A DNA stretch of 64,000 nucleotides from Bacillus alkalicellulosilyticus (GCF_002019795.1 NZ_KV917381.1:4124068-4188067), one strand, 5' to 3'; numbered from the stretch's first letter, positions 42,335 to 51,034 are shown. The notes: a model not told the origin generated them from the letters alone. A program made the numbers and translations.

Positions 42335-43710
42335 TTAGTTCGGTATAACTGTGATAACATCGTCTGCTTCATTTATTATTACTTTGATATCCTTTGTTAC
42401 ATGTACAAACGTTCCGCTTCTATTATCAGGTATTTTTTTCGTATTCATTATAGCATCTTCAATAACTGAAGGTGGGATATTTCTTGGGTCAACATATTTT
42501 TTGATAAAGTCACTAATTTCTTTTGTTTGTGGTTTAAAACCTAATTCTTCAGCTTTTTTTATTGCTCTACTTGTTAATATAGCTTTTACTTCGGGAGTAT
42601 TAGGTGCCATTCTTTCCAAAGCATGCTGCGAATACTTCCTACCATTTATTACTCCTCCTTTTGACATACTCCAACCAATTTCATCCATACCCTTAATCTC
42701 TGAAGTCTGTGTATTATTAACATCTGTACTACGCTTATCAGTCAATTGAGTTTTAGGTTCTGGAGTTTGAGAACTGCTTGGGCCACTAGAGTTATCAAGC
42801 CTCTTCGCCTTGTTTAAATCTAAAGCTTTATCTACGAATTTTGCGGGCCTGACTAGAATAAACCCAGCCGCAAGGGCTTTATTTCCTATGCTGGCTTCTT
42901 TGTCCAATAGAGTGATGACATCATCTGCCCAAAAATTAATAACCGCATTAGAAAGGTGACCACCTGTATGCATATTTGCTTTTGAATTTGGATTGCCCAG
43001 TACTTTTCGATAGTCATCAAAATGAGGTGCCGGTCGTTCGATTTCAGATGAGGCAATAAATGATTTCCCTTCTAAGTTGGTTGGATCGCTTAAGAGCTTC
43101 CTCCTCATCTAATGTAAAGGCGGTTTGAGATTTATCCATTAAGTAGTCATTACTAAAGACATAATCAGACATGTCGTCTTTGACATTTTGTGTGTTCAGC
43201 ATGGTGGATTGTTTATTCCAATTGTAGGGTTCATTAATCGTTGCATTATATACACTTTTTACTTTAGCTTTGATGTACATCGTCTAAGTACTCGGAAGAT
43301 TGCTGTAATATCTTTAGTGTTTTAGCTACACTCTTCCATATCTTTTGTTTCTTTGCCGAGAACTTGACTTTAATTCCTTTAAACGCATTCCAATTCTTTG
43401 ATTTGACGGACTTTCTTGAGAGTGTATACTTTTTCGCTATACTCACTAGTTTTCTTTCGTTGTTTGAGTATGCGGTCATCGATTGGTTCGTAAACTTCTC
43501 AAGAGCCTTTAGTTGATGTTCGATGTCATGAAGAGCAAGTTGAACCTCATCTAGGCGACCACCAATGTTACGCCTTGCTGCAATTTTCCTATCTAAACTA
43601 TTCGATACTCCCTTTATATTTCCTCTTGCAGAAGAAATCATTGACCTTTGTTTCTCTAGCTGACTGTTGGCTTGAAGTATTTCTTTTATTCGTATATCAA
43701 TCAGAGACAA
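42335..43710 (-). pseudogene. Polymorphic toxin with YwqI/pre-toxin-type N-terminus, frameshifted twice
   Basis: Three overlapping frames form one gene. The N-terminus (43710 to about 43275) has RIKEILQANSQLEKQR and KIAARRNIGGRLDEVQ, a helical type VII-secretion-associated pattern like B. subtilis YwqI. After SSEYLDD the frame shifts near 43277 to YIKAKVKSVYNATINEPYNW. It shifts again near 43095 (after LDEEEALK) to SDPTNLEGKSFIASSEIERP. The C-terminal part has HALERMAPNTPEVKAIL, YVDPRNIPPSVIEDAI and KVIINEADDVITVIP, resembling DUF4258/BrnT-like RNase toxins. The toxin cannot be made intact as it stands. The N-terminal start ATG 43710 has no close strong ribosome site. Confidence 0.75.
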
Positions 43711-43733
43711 ATTCCCACCCCGCTTTATACCAA

Positions 43734-43764
43734 AGAGATTCCCTTCTCAAGGAATCTCTTTTTT
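43734..43764 (+). terminator. Hairpin upstream of the toxin pseudogene
   Basis: AGAGATTCC (43734-43742) pairs with GGAATCTCT (43751-43759), followed on the plus strand by TTTTT. No plus-strand gene precedes it; it may be a remnant. Confidence 0.5.
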
Positions 43765-43857
43765 GGAAAATAGTTACTCCTAGCAAAAAACAAAAGTGTA
43801 CAGATAGTGAGAGGCTATAGTAATATTTTCCATTATATATGGAGTACTTATGTCTTA

Positions 43858-43882
43858 TTCGGGGCGTGCCAGGCACCACCCG
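43858..43882. repeat. Palindromic repeat copy 8 (degenerate)
   Basis: The left arm reads TCGGGGCGTGCC and the right arm GGCACCACCCGA, with central A. Two left-arm changes break the symmetry. It is the last copy seen in the window. Confidence 0.85.
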
Positions 43883-43906
43883 ACGACCACCCAAATCACC
43901 CACAAC

Positions 43907-43950
43907 AAAAACAGCCCCGCCAAACCAGGTTACCTAGTTTGGCGGGGCTG
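43907..43950 (-). terminator. Terminator downstream of the RloC-like operon
   Basis: CAGCCCCGCCAAAC (43912-43925) pairs perfectly with GTTTGGCGGGGCTG (43937-43950). TTTTTG follows on the minus strand. Confidence 0.92.
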
Positions 43951-44118
43951 CTAACATATAAGGGAACTACTTAGTAGAAGCTATCTCAATTCTTCATTGT
44001 CTCACTGAAGAATCAGTTTATGACCATACATACAGTAAGTTCCAAAATAACTTTAACTACTGAATAGTACCGTTGTACTGTGTAGCTAATGGCCCTGATA
44101 AATATTTTCCTTTCTTAC
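43951..44118. repeat. Intergenic region with partial dispersed repeat
   Basis: The stretch near 44058-44090 (TACCGTTGTACTGTGTAGC) resembles part of the ~150-bp dispersed repeat seen at 46.85 and 60.7 kb. No gene is seen. Confidence 0.45.
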
Positions 44119-44420
44119 TCAGCGTAAGCTTTTATTTAATGGAGTGTCTAATAATATAGCTTGTTGTAAATTAACAAGCCCATATGTTTTTATACTCGAA
44201 CATTCATCATTATTAGTTGTAACATGGAGGGCGGACATTATAAGTTCATTAGATAACAATTGTTCATCAGTTATTTGAAACATTTCAATGAACTCTTCGC
44301 TATCATAATTATTAGCGATATATTTACTTATTTCTCTATCTGTTAAATTTAGGTATTTCCGAGTGATTGTATTGTACCCTCGAAAGTTTTAAGGTCATAA
44401 TGGATAGCTTTTGATACCAC
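44119..44420 (-). pseudogene. Frameshifted second gene of the RloC-like operon
   Basis: GTG at 44420 follows AAGGAGGG by 5 bases, 19 bases after the ATPase stop. It opens VSKAIHYDLKTFEGTIQSLG and stops. One added A after GGAAA would continue it into KYLNLTDREISKYIANNYDS and LLSNELIMSALHVTTNNDEC, ending NKSLR at 44119. The shifted part has natural protein composition. The product, about 100 residues, is helical and unknown to me. Position and strong ribosome site suggest a partner or regulator of the ATPase. Confidence 0.62.
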
Positions 44421-44438
44421 GATTTCCCTCCTTGAAAA

Positions 44439-46712
44439 TTATTCTTCACCAACAGCAACCTGGGCCAATGCCTCTTTGATTTCCTTATTAGCCTTCTCGT
44501 ATGCCCCGCTCTTCTCCACTTCACTATCAATGTTCCCCATCATCATATTGAAATGAGACTCATGATTAGAGTTTATAAAAATACTTCTAAACACTTCGAT
44601 ATACACTTTATTTTGTTCTTGGTTAATATCTACAAATAAATCATCGTTCACATGGTGCGATCCATCGTTAGCCCAAGAAAGTAAAGAATTACAAACCACT
44701 TTAACTTCATCAGGAAACCCTTCAACAATTTCATTAACATCAACGTTCCCAAAGAACTTAAAGTAATTTTCTAATATTCTTCTCATAATGTTTGGTGTTG
44801 TTATTGAATTAGGATTTTCCCGTAATTCTTTCCAAAGTAGTTCATATGAATTTTTAATAGGATTTTCTTCATAATTAGTAATTTGAGATGTATTGTCCGT
44901 CTTTCTTAAAATACAAAAGTTTTCATCATTTAACTTTTGACTACCATGTCCTTTATTAAATGAAATTTCCTTATGAAAATAAACGTTATGAGTTAAAATT
45001 ATTAATTGTTTAAAGTTCTTGTCATTACTTCTTACCTTTTTCTTTAGATTATTTATCAGGTTACTTACCATAAATAATATATTACTGTCTAAACTAGAAA
45101 TTGGATCATCAATTACAATTACTCTTGCAGTATTAACCTTGTCCTGATCATTACTTCCATTAATAAGTTGATAGAAATAGAGGAAGGTAATAACGGTTTT
45201 CTCTCCTTCACTTAACGTTTCATTCGCATCTTCACCATTTTCTCTTATAATTTTGTAATTACCATTTTCTTCGGATTCAGCTAATTGAAAATTTTTAAAG
45301 CCAAAGGAACTAAGAAGAATATTAATCTCATGAATGGAAGGTAAAACACTTGTTAACTGATTTTGGAGCTCAATTGCCTCTTCTTCCAGTTTCTTTTTAA
45401 ATTCTTCTTGTTGGACCTTGCCCTTCTCCATTCCATCTAAAGCTATATTCTGTCTTCTTAAATTACTTATGTAAGTTTCATAGTTACTCTTGTTTTCTTC
45501 CACGATAAATCGCCATATATCTCTAACCAACAATTCCTTTTCTTCTTTGATATTGTCAATTACCCTATTTAATTCGGATATTTGTATATTCGCCTGTTTA
45601 ACCTCTGATTTTACTTGCTCTAGATAGTTTGTTATTGAACTTAACTCAACACTTCTACTTGGTTCAGTGGCCTTCCTTTCAAGCAACCGAATATTTTCCT
45701 TATAAGTTGAATTCATAATTTCAAATAGAGAAGCTATTTTCTCTTTATTGATGAAAGGGATATCTTCATTAATAAGAAATTTGTACCTTTCAAAAAAGCT
45801 AAGTGTATCACTTTTATATTGTTTTATTGATGAATTAAGGATTTGTATTTGTTCTGTATATGTTTCATCAAAATAATCATCCAACTTTTCTCTAAATGTT
45901 ACAGGAAGATCTTGTTGGCAAAATGGGCATAAACCATCTGTATCCTCCATATGTCTGTGCCCTTGTTGTACCCAATCACTTATATTTAGTTTAGAAATTA
46001 GTCTAGCAACATCTATATCTTTTTTACCTATTATTTTTGTTTTAAATATAGATTGATGCTCCAAGGAACTATCATAGTTAATTATTGGGATTACTCTAAC
46101 TTTTTCTTGAGGACCATTAAAAACAGATTCAACTCTGTTTTTTAGTTCTTCAATATTAAACAGTTCACTGTTGTTATTTTCAGCTTCATCCAAACATCTT
46201 CCCATAAATTTCTCCGTATTATTACGATAACCTGCAAATGCCTCTTTAAAATTTCCATCAAATTTTCGCTTTAAATCCCAGCTTTGATTTGAAAAATTTG
46301 TTTTTAAGATGTCTAACTGCTCTTTTCTTTGCTTTATGTTATTTTCTAAATTTCCAATCCGCTCATGATGTTTTTCTACATCTTTCATTTTTCCGTCAAT
46401 TACGGCCAATATTTCAGTTGATTCTTTACCTAAAGTAAAGATACCTTTTATCTCATTACGAATATTGAAATTCTCTTGAACAAAATTTCTATTATAAACA
46501 AATAGATCAATATCAGAGCCGCCTTGTTTCCATTCTATACTACAAGAAGAGAACTTTTGATTATCACTATTTCGTAGCATTTCAGAAATAGTAGTCTTAC
46601 CTGTTCCGTTGCTTCCATAAATGTAATTTATGTTATTCAAATTAACTTCAATTCCTGTTGAATCATAGGACGCTACTTCCTTAATCCTGATTTGTTCAAT
46701 CAATCTATTCAT
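44439..46712 (-). CDS. RloC-like AAA ATPase, candidate anticodon nuclease
   Basis: This is a 757-residue SMC/Rad50-like ATPase of the AAA_13 class. Walker A is YGSNGTGKTTIS (near residue 32), the ABC signature TLSEGEKTVI, Walker B VIVIDDPISSLD and the switch His ILTHN. A long coiled coil carries the zinc-hook motif LCPFCQ near residue 263, as in RloC and unlike PrrC. The C-terminal region has MRRILENYF, giving R-x3-E near residue 642, and a His pair in NDGSHH 38 residues on. Spacing is close to the Arg-Glu-His triad of PrrC/RloC anticodon nucleases. RloC cuts tRNA after phage or DNA damage; here no restriction genes flank it. ATPase assignment is strong, nuclease is inference. Confidence 0.8.
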   Translation of the reverse strand: MNRLIEQIRIKEVASYDSTGIEVNLNNINYIYGSNGTGKTTISEMLRNSDNQKFSSCSIEWKQGGSDIDLFVYNRNFVQENFNIRNEIKGIFTLGKESTEILAVIDGKMKDVEKHHERIGNLENNIKQRKEQLDILKTNFSNQSWDLKRKFDGNFKEAFAGYRNNTEKFMGRCLDEAENNNSELFNIEELKNRVESVFNGPQEKVRVIPIINYDSSLEHQSIFKTKIIGKKDIDVARLISKLNISDWVQQGHRHMEDTDGLCPFCQQDLPVTFREKLDDYFDETYTEQIQILNSSIKQYKSDTLSFFERYKFLINEDIPFINKEKIASLFEIMNSTYKENIRLLERKATEPSRSVELSSITNYLEQVKSEVKQANIQISELNRVIDNIKEEKELLVRDIWRFIVEENKSNYETYISNLRRQNIALDGMEKGKVQQEEFKKKLEEEAIELQNQLTSVLPSIHEINILLSSFGFKNFQLAESEENGNYKIIRENGEDANETLSEGEKTVITFLYFYQLINGSNDQDKVNTARVIVIDDPISSLDSNILFMVSNLINNLKKKVRSNDKNFKQLIILTHNVYFHKEISFNKGHGSQKLNDENFCILRKTDNTSQITNYEENPIKNSYELLWKELRENPNSITTPNIMRRILENYFKFFGNVDVNEIVEGFPDEVKVVCNSLLSWANDGSHHVNDDLFVDINQEQNKVYIEVFRSIFINSNHESHFNMMMGNIDSEVEKSGAYEKANKEIKEALAQVAVGEE

Positions 46713-46846
46713 TCCTAACTTTTCCTACTTTTTATACAATTAGCCATATGTCAATTTCTATTTTACAGGAAAAGTTTAACAAGTATAATCAAAATACCAA
46801 ATATTACAACAACTACAAAGAAATCAACTAGAACTGAATATATTTA

Positions 46847-46996
46847 TTGCGTCAAATACGAAAAGACGATCACTTAGAACTCAATCGTCTTTTAGATGGT
46901 CAATGTAATTACCAGTATCGTTGTACTGCTTAGTAAAAGATCGGCATAGATGATAGCTCTTGTTCAACTAAAGGAGCTCCCGTTACTTTAAGTGTA
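46847..46996. repeat. Dispersed ~150-bp intergenic repeat, copy R1
   Basis: GTCAAATACGAAAA and ACGATCACTT are shared with R2 and R3. CAGTATCGTTGTACTG and CTTGTTCAACTAAAG follow, shared with R3 and partly R4. An internal hairpin (AAAAGACGAT 46861-46870 with ATCGTCTTTT 46884-46893) may act as a terminator. The rest of 46713-47184 shows no gene. Confidence 0.6.
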
Positions 46997-47184
46997 GTGC
47001 CTCATACTTTTTTTTATTTACTTTCATTTACCTTTTTATTAGAAATGAATGCTTCTTTAAAAAATGCATCCCGTAACTTTAATAATTATAACTGTTTATA
47101 AACTGTGGTAAAAAATTTGTTCATCCAAAGAAAAAAGTAAGTTATAATACAATGATCATTAATAGTTTATGTATCATGTTCCAC

Positions 47185-47634
47185 CTAGTCTGTGATTTTA
47201 TCATTTATTACACGTAATAATTCAAATACGTTCAAGTCACCTATTACGGAGTTTTTCTCATCAACTACAGGGAGTTCTTGAAGATCATGTATCAGCATTA
47301 ATTCAAATGCTTCCTCTAATGTGTCCATAAGTTTAACCGAAACGGGTGAACACATTATGTGTTCTGCCTTTGTATCTTCTGAAATAAAATTGTATAAACG
47401 ATATATAGACATTGCATTAGGAGTAGTAATTCCTTTAAGCACCGCAAATATTTTCATTAATTCACTAAGTGTAATTATCCCAACTAAATTTTTCTGATTA
47501 TCCAACACATAAACAGAACGGTGTATAAAGTCTTGATTTATTAGTTTATTATAAACGTCCACTATTAGATCTTTCGAGTGTACCGTAATAGGTTCTTTTG
47601 TAAGCTTTCGATAACACTTACCTACTGTCGACAT
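47185..47634 (-). CDS. CBS-domain pair protein
   Basis: This is a 149-residue protein of two CBS motifs that probably senses adenine nucleotides. The first motif has VYNKLINQDFIHRSVYVLDN and LVGIITLSELM. The second has AEHIMCSPVSVKLMDTLEEA, LQELPVVDEKNSVIGDL. ATG at 47634 has AGAGGAGTG 6 bases upstream, which is better than the longer start at 47688. It is a free-standing CBS protein with no partner enzyme nearby. A small membrane peptide gene overlaps its start. Confidence 0.85.
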   Translation of the reverse strand: MSTVGKCYRKLTKEPITVHSKDLIVDVYNKLINQDFIHRSVYVLDNQKNLVGIITLSELMKIFAVLKGITTPNAMSIYRLYNFISEDTKAEHIMCSPVSVKLMDTLEEAFELMLIHDLQELPVVDEKNSVIGDLNVFELLRVINDKITD

Positions 47635-47746
47635 TCGAAACACTCCTCTTTTTATTTTCTCTTTCAATATAGAAGATAACAAATCCAAAAATAAACAGGA
47701 TTACCTTTATTACAAATGTTTTATACATAACCACTTCAGAAAACAT
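47618..47746 (-). CDS. Candidate 42-residue membrane peptide overlapping the CBS gene start
   Basis: The frame reads MFSEVVMYKTFVIKVILFIF and then GFVIFYIERENKKRSVSNVD, a single membrane helix with a basic tail. It ends 17 bases inside the CBS gene, an arrangement seen in translational coupling. The ribosome site is weak at both possible ATGs (47746, 47728). It may be real or a remnant. Confidence 0.4.
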   Translation of the reverse strand: MFSEVVMYKTFVIKVILFIFGFVIFYIERENKKRSVSNVDSR

Positions 47747-47920
47747 TGTATACCAGTAAATCGAAAATAACCAAAAGTAAAAACCTTATCAAAGAACAAT
47801 AGCACCTATTAAGATGATCAGTAATCCTTTGGCATCATCTTATCTTCTTCATACTTAATGTCGGATTTCTGTACTTCACTTGTATATTAACATAAATACA
47901 ATAAGTTTATTCTTTAAAAG

Positions 47921-48070
47921 CGTTATCCCATTGCTTTAGCAATTGCTATGACCGCATTTCCAGACCAACCTTTGGTCGCCTTAGTCCTTGTCATTGGCCC
48001 GTTATTGGAATTACCAATTTTAGCGATCATCACACAACTTTTATTATTAGTAAACCGTCGAACGAAATAA
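47921..48070 (+). pseudogene. C-terminal remnant of a BASS/ACR3-like membrane transporter
   Basis: The open frame reads [20 protein letters not shown] and then [20 protein letters not shown], ending VNRRTK. It closely resembles the last two helices of bile acid:sodium symporter/arsenite permease-type proteins. A stop lies just upstream, and no start or ribosome site is present, so about 50 residues are all that remains. The region to either side (47750-48110) also has short broken frames. Confidence 0.55.
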
Positions 48071-48134
48071 TTAATCCTAGCGTATTGTCTTTCTCTAAAT
48101 AGCAAGTATAATGATAACAAACGACATAGGGAAG

Positions 48135-48458
48135 ATGGATATGAAGAATATAATCATCGTAATATGTACCCTACTTACAACTACTTTTTCTCTCTATTAC
48201 CATGGTGGCGTTAACCAAGACCCCTCTACAGTAATGAGTATCATCGAGACTGCAGACTATAAACATCAACTACATTCATTTAGCCATACAGATCCTGTTT
48301 TAAAAAGCATTCTACCATTATCATGCAGGTTCGTTTTTACTGATTTCAACATAAGAACTGATTATCTTGACTCGTACGTTTCAACTATTAAGTTAAACAG
48401 CATGTTAATGACCATCAAATTTGGTAGTACCTTCATCAACCGCTCCGTTCCTTTGTAG
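48135..48458 (+). CDS. Small exported protein, unknown function
   Basis: This is a 107-residue product with a signal-anchor (MKNIIIVICTLLTTTFSLYY, from residue 3) and a short outer part (HGGVNQDPSTVMSIIETADY). ATG at 48135 or 48141 has AGGGA/GAAG upstream. The C-terminal half has less convincing composition. It is followed at 24 bases by another small membrane gene. Confidence 0.5.
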   Translation: MDMKNIIIVICTLLTTTFSLYYHGGVNQDPSTVMSIIETADYKHQLHSFSHTDPVLKSILPLSCRFVFTDFNIRTDYLDSYVSTIKLNSMLMTIKFGSTFINRSVPL

Positions 48459-48481
48459 TTCAAGAGAAAGGAGGATTCAGG

Positions 48482-48607
48482 GTGATGAGGGAATTAAAAG
48501 AATTCATGAAACATGAAGCGATGGTCGGCCTTTACGTTGGTATGGTCATGATGATTGTTGTCTTTCTGTTTGTACATTTCATACTAGGTATAGAAGCATT
48601 CGCTTAA
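48482..48607 (+). CDS. 41-residue single-pass membrane protein
   Basis: AAAGGAGG lies 7 bases before GTG 48482 and 10 before ATG 48485. The product is MRELKEFMKHEAMVGLYVGM, then VMMIVVFLFVHFILGIEAFA: an amphipathic head and one Met/Val-rich helix. The terminator follows 6 bases later. It is clearly a gene by ribosome site and terminator, but the function is unknown. It may be co-transcribed with the exported protein before it. Confidence 0.72.
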   Translation: MMRELKEFMKHEAMVGLYVGMVMMIVVFLFVHFILGIEAFA

Positions 48608-48612
48608 TATAA

Positions 48613-48653
48613 AAAGAGCAGCCAGTTTAATACATGTGGCTGCTCTCTTTTAA
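48613..48653 (+). terminator. Terminator of the small membrane gene
   Basis: AGAGCAGCCA (48615-48624) pairs with TGGCTGCTCT (48637-48646), followed by cttttaattt. Confidence 0.88.
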
Positions 48654-48786
48654 TTTAGCTTAGGCCCCGAATTTAATTTGTATGAATCATAACATATCTT
48701 AGATTAATTACGAATTCAAAATTAATGGGAAACATAGCACCTAAGAAATCTCAACATCATCGATCTCTATTCTATTTCAAAGTAAT

Positions 48787-49416
48787 CTACTGTAGCTTAT
48801 TCTTAAAAAGAAATAAACAACCGTAAAACCAACTAACTGATACAAGAACAGCAGCAACAATATCAGAAATATAATGCACGTCTAACACAACTCTACTAAA
48901 AGGAATACAAATAAGTAAGAATATAGAAACGATTAGAATCAAATCTGCTAGCCACTTTTTAGAGAGATAATTTGTGAGGTAGATAATAAACATCAGGAGT
49001 ATTACACTTCGCATCGTATGCCCACTTGGAAAACTATATGAAATTAAATCTAGAGAATTACCAAATACTTCGATATCCATCTCTGCTCCTGGACGTTCTC
49101 GTTGGTATAAATACTTTAGCCCGAAGTTAAGAAGAACTCCACCAACAGATAATGAAAAAAGGAACCAGAATAAGAGCTTATTATTTCTCAGCCATAGAAA
49201 AATTAACAATAAACTTGTTAACAATAGTATGGCCTCTCCGGAACCGATTTCAGTCATCACCTTCATAAAACCTAACATAAAAGTTGCACTCTGAGTTAAT
49301 TCTCTTAGAATCAGATCAAAGCTGAACGTCTCCCCCAACCGTACTAGCTCAGCAGTAATGATAAATAAGAAAAGACTTATTAAACTAATAATCAAATAAC
49401 GGTTTTTCAACCACAC
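48787..49416 (-). CDS. PAP2-family membrane phosphatase
   Basis: This is a polytopic phosphatidic-acid phosphatase/undecaprenyl-pyrophosphatase-like enzyme with its active site outside the membrane. All three motifs are present: KYLYQRERPG (K-x6-RP), SFPSGHTMRS (PSGH) and SRVVLDVHYISDI (SR-x5-H-x3-D). The length of about 209 residues is normal. GTG at 49416 is chosen because AGGAGG lies 8 bases upstream; GTG 49425 overlaps that site. It could recycle undecaprenyl pyrophosphate or dephosphorylate a lipid. Confidence 0.9.
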   Translation of the reverse strand: MWLKNRYLIISLISLFLFIITAELVRLGETFSFDLILRELTQSATFMLGFMKVMTEIGSGEAILLLTSLLLIFLWLRNNKLLFWFLFSLSVGGVLLNFGLKYLYQRERPGAEMDIEVFGNSLDLISYSFPSGHTMRSVILLMFIIYLTNYLSKKWLADLILIVSIFLLICIPFSRVVLDVHYISDIVAAVLVSVSWFYGCLFLFKNKLQ

Positions 49417-49506
49417 AAATTGCACCTCCTAACTAATTCTTTATAAGCTTGTGGCATCCTTGGACAGCGTTTTCAATTTTGTAGAAATACAGATAATCTT
49501 TCAGTT

Positions 49507-49546
49507 TAAAACCAACCTCCACTTCTCATAAAGTAGAGGTTGGTTT
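49507..49546 (-). terminator. Terminator of the antiporter gene
   Basis: AAACCAACCTC (49508-49518) pairs with GAGGTTGGTTT (49536-49546) around a loop with further pairing; TTTTAAA follows on the minus strand. Confidence 0.85.
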
Positions 49547-49549
49547 CCT

Positions 49550-51016
49550 TTATTTTTGTTTCAACATTTTATTTAACTCTTTTTTACTTTCTCTACTAAC
49601 TAAAATGTATAGAATATCGCCTTTTTTAATTTCAGTTTCCCCATATGGTGTTATAAGTTCCTCTTTCCTAATAATTGCATTAATCAGAACATCTTTAGGA
49701 AAATCAATGGTGGCTAACGGCTTATTTGTAATTTCTGTTTCTTCACTCACTTCAAACTCGAGAATTTCAGCATTTGCTTTACCAATAGAAACGAGCTCTA
49801 AAGAATGAGGAGGTTCAATCTTTTTAGGCCCAGTAAGCCCAAGTTTTTGGGCAAATAACGAAATGGTCGAGCCTTGGACTAAGGCGGAAATTAACACAAC
49901 GAAAAAGACAACATTAAAGAACAATTGACTATTTTCTAACCCAGCAATCATCGGAAATGTTGCTAAAACAATGGGGACGGCTCCTCTTAGTCCAGCCCAC
50001 GATAAGAATACTCTTTCTTTCAGGTCATACCCCATCTTAATCGTTGAAAGGAACACGGCTACAGGCCTAGCAATTAACACAAGAATAAGGGACAATAGTA
50101 AGCCTCTGATGATAACGTCGAGTGTATATAATTGAGAAGGAAATACTAGTAGACCTAGTATGGTAAACATTAATATTTGAGCAATCCAGGCGAACCCTTC
50201 GTTAAATCTGAATATTGATTGACGATATGTTAAGTCCGAGTTACCGACCACTAGCGCTGCAACATATACGGCCAACAATCCACTAGAACCAATAATATCC
50301 GCTAAACTATAGGTTAGTAACGCAAAAGCCAGTGCAAAAACAGGATATAAACCACTCGAGTCTAAATTAATGCGATTAATGGCAAAGGTCGCTAACTTCC
50401 CTAAGAGTAGTCCTACTAATAAACCAATGCCCATTTGCCAGAAGAACGAACCTACTAATAATAAGTAAGATTGGTTGTCGTTTAAGAGCAACTCAATGAC
50501 GGAAATGGTTAAAAACATGGCCATTGGATCATTGGAACCTGATTCAGCTTCGAGCGTAGCACCTAGCCTCGCTCGAATATTTTGACCTTTTAAAACGGCG
50601 AAAACTGCAGCAGCATCTGTAGATCCGACAATCGCACCAAACAGGAAGCCTTCGAGCCACGAAACCTCTAGTATTAATTTAGCCGCAACGGCTACGATAA
50701 CAGTCGTTAGGATTACACCTAATGTTGCAAGAGAAAGGGCTGGTTTTGTTACGGATTTAACCGTCGCCCATTTAGTTTGAAGTCCCCCTTCAAATAGAAT
50801 GATAATAAGAGCAAATATACCAATTAATTGTGCCACTTGAGGACTATCAAAATGAATCATTCCTAAACCATCACTTCCCGTCAGCATTCCTATTAGGATA
50901 AAAAGGATAAGTGCTGGTACTCCGAGACGAGAAGAAAACTTTGTCGTTAATACCCCGACGATTAAAAGGAGAGCACAGAGTAGGATGAAATAATCATTAT
51001 AAGATTGATCAAACAA
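49550..51016 (-). CDS. K+(Na+)/H+ antiporter with TrkA-C domain (CvrA/NhaP2 type)
   Basis: This is a CPA1-type cation/proton antiporter. About 12 helices (residues 5-390) carry LILFILIGMLTGSDG, ILFEGGLQ and the ion-binding GSTDAAAVF. A cytosolic TrkA-C (RCK_C) domain follows, with VLINAIIRKEELITPYGET (read in part) and GDILYILVSRES, which senses nucleotide or K+. It probably handles K+ or Na+ efflux and pH or osmotic balance. TTG at 51016 has AGAAGG upstream. The integrase-like gene lies 18 bases before it on the same strand. Confidence 0.9.
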   Translation of the reverse strand: MFDQSYNDYFILLCALLLIVGVLTTKFSSRLGVPALILFILIGMLTGSDGLGMIHFDSPQVAQLIGIFALIIILFEGGLQTKWATVKSVTKPALSLATLGVILTTVIVAVAAKLILEVSWLEGFLFGAIVGSTDAAAVFAVLKGQNIRARLGATLEAESGSNDPMAMFLTISVIELLLNDNQSYLLLVGSFFWQMGIGLLVGLLLGKLATFAINRINLDSSGLYPVFALAFALLTYSLADIIGSSGLLAVYVAALVVGNSDLTYRQSIFRFNEGFAWIAQILMFTILGLLVFPSQLYTLDVIIRGLLLSLILVLIARPVAVFLSTIKMGYDLKERVFLSWAGLRGAVPIVLATFPMIAGLENSQLFFNVVFFVVLISALVQGSTISLFAQKLGLTGPKKIEPPHSLELVSIGKANAEILEFEVSEETEITNKPLATIDFPKDVLINAIIRKEELITPYGETEIKKGDILYILVSRESKKELNKMLKQK

Positions 51017-51034
51017 AATAGAGCCTTCTTTCTA

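Noticed and set aside
19774-43882. The eight palindromes as a CRISPR array
   Set aside because: Copies are kilobases apart with genes between, not regularly spaced, and no cas genes are present.
43697-43903. 68-codon minus-strand open frame
   Set aside because: It is open only because it crosses palindromic repeat copy 8 and a hairpin; no ribosome site or natural composition.
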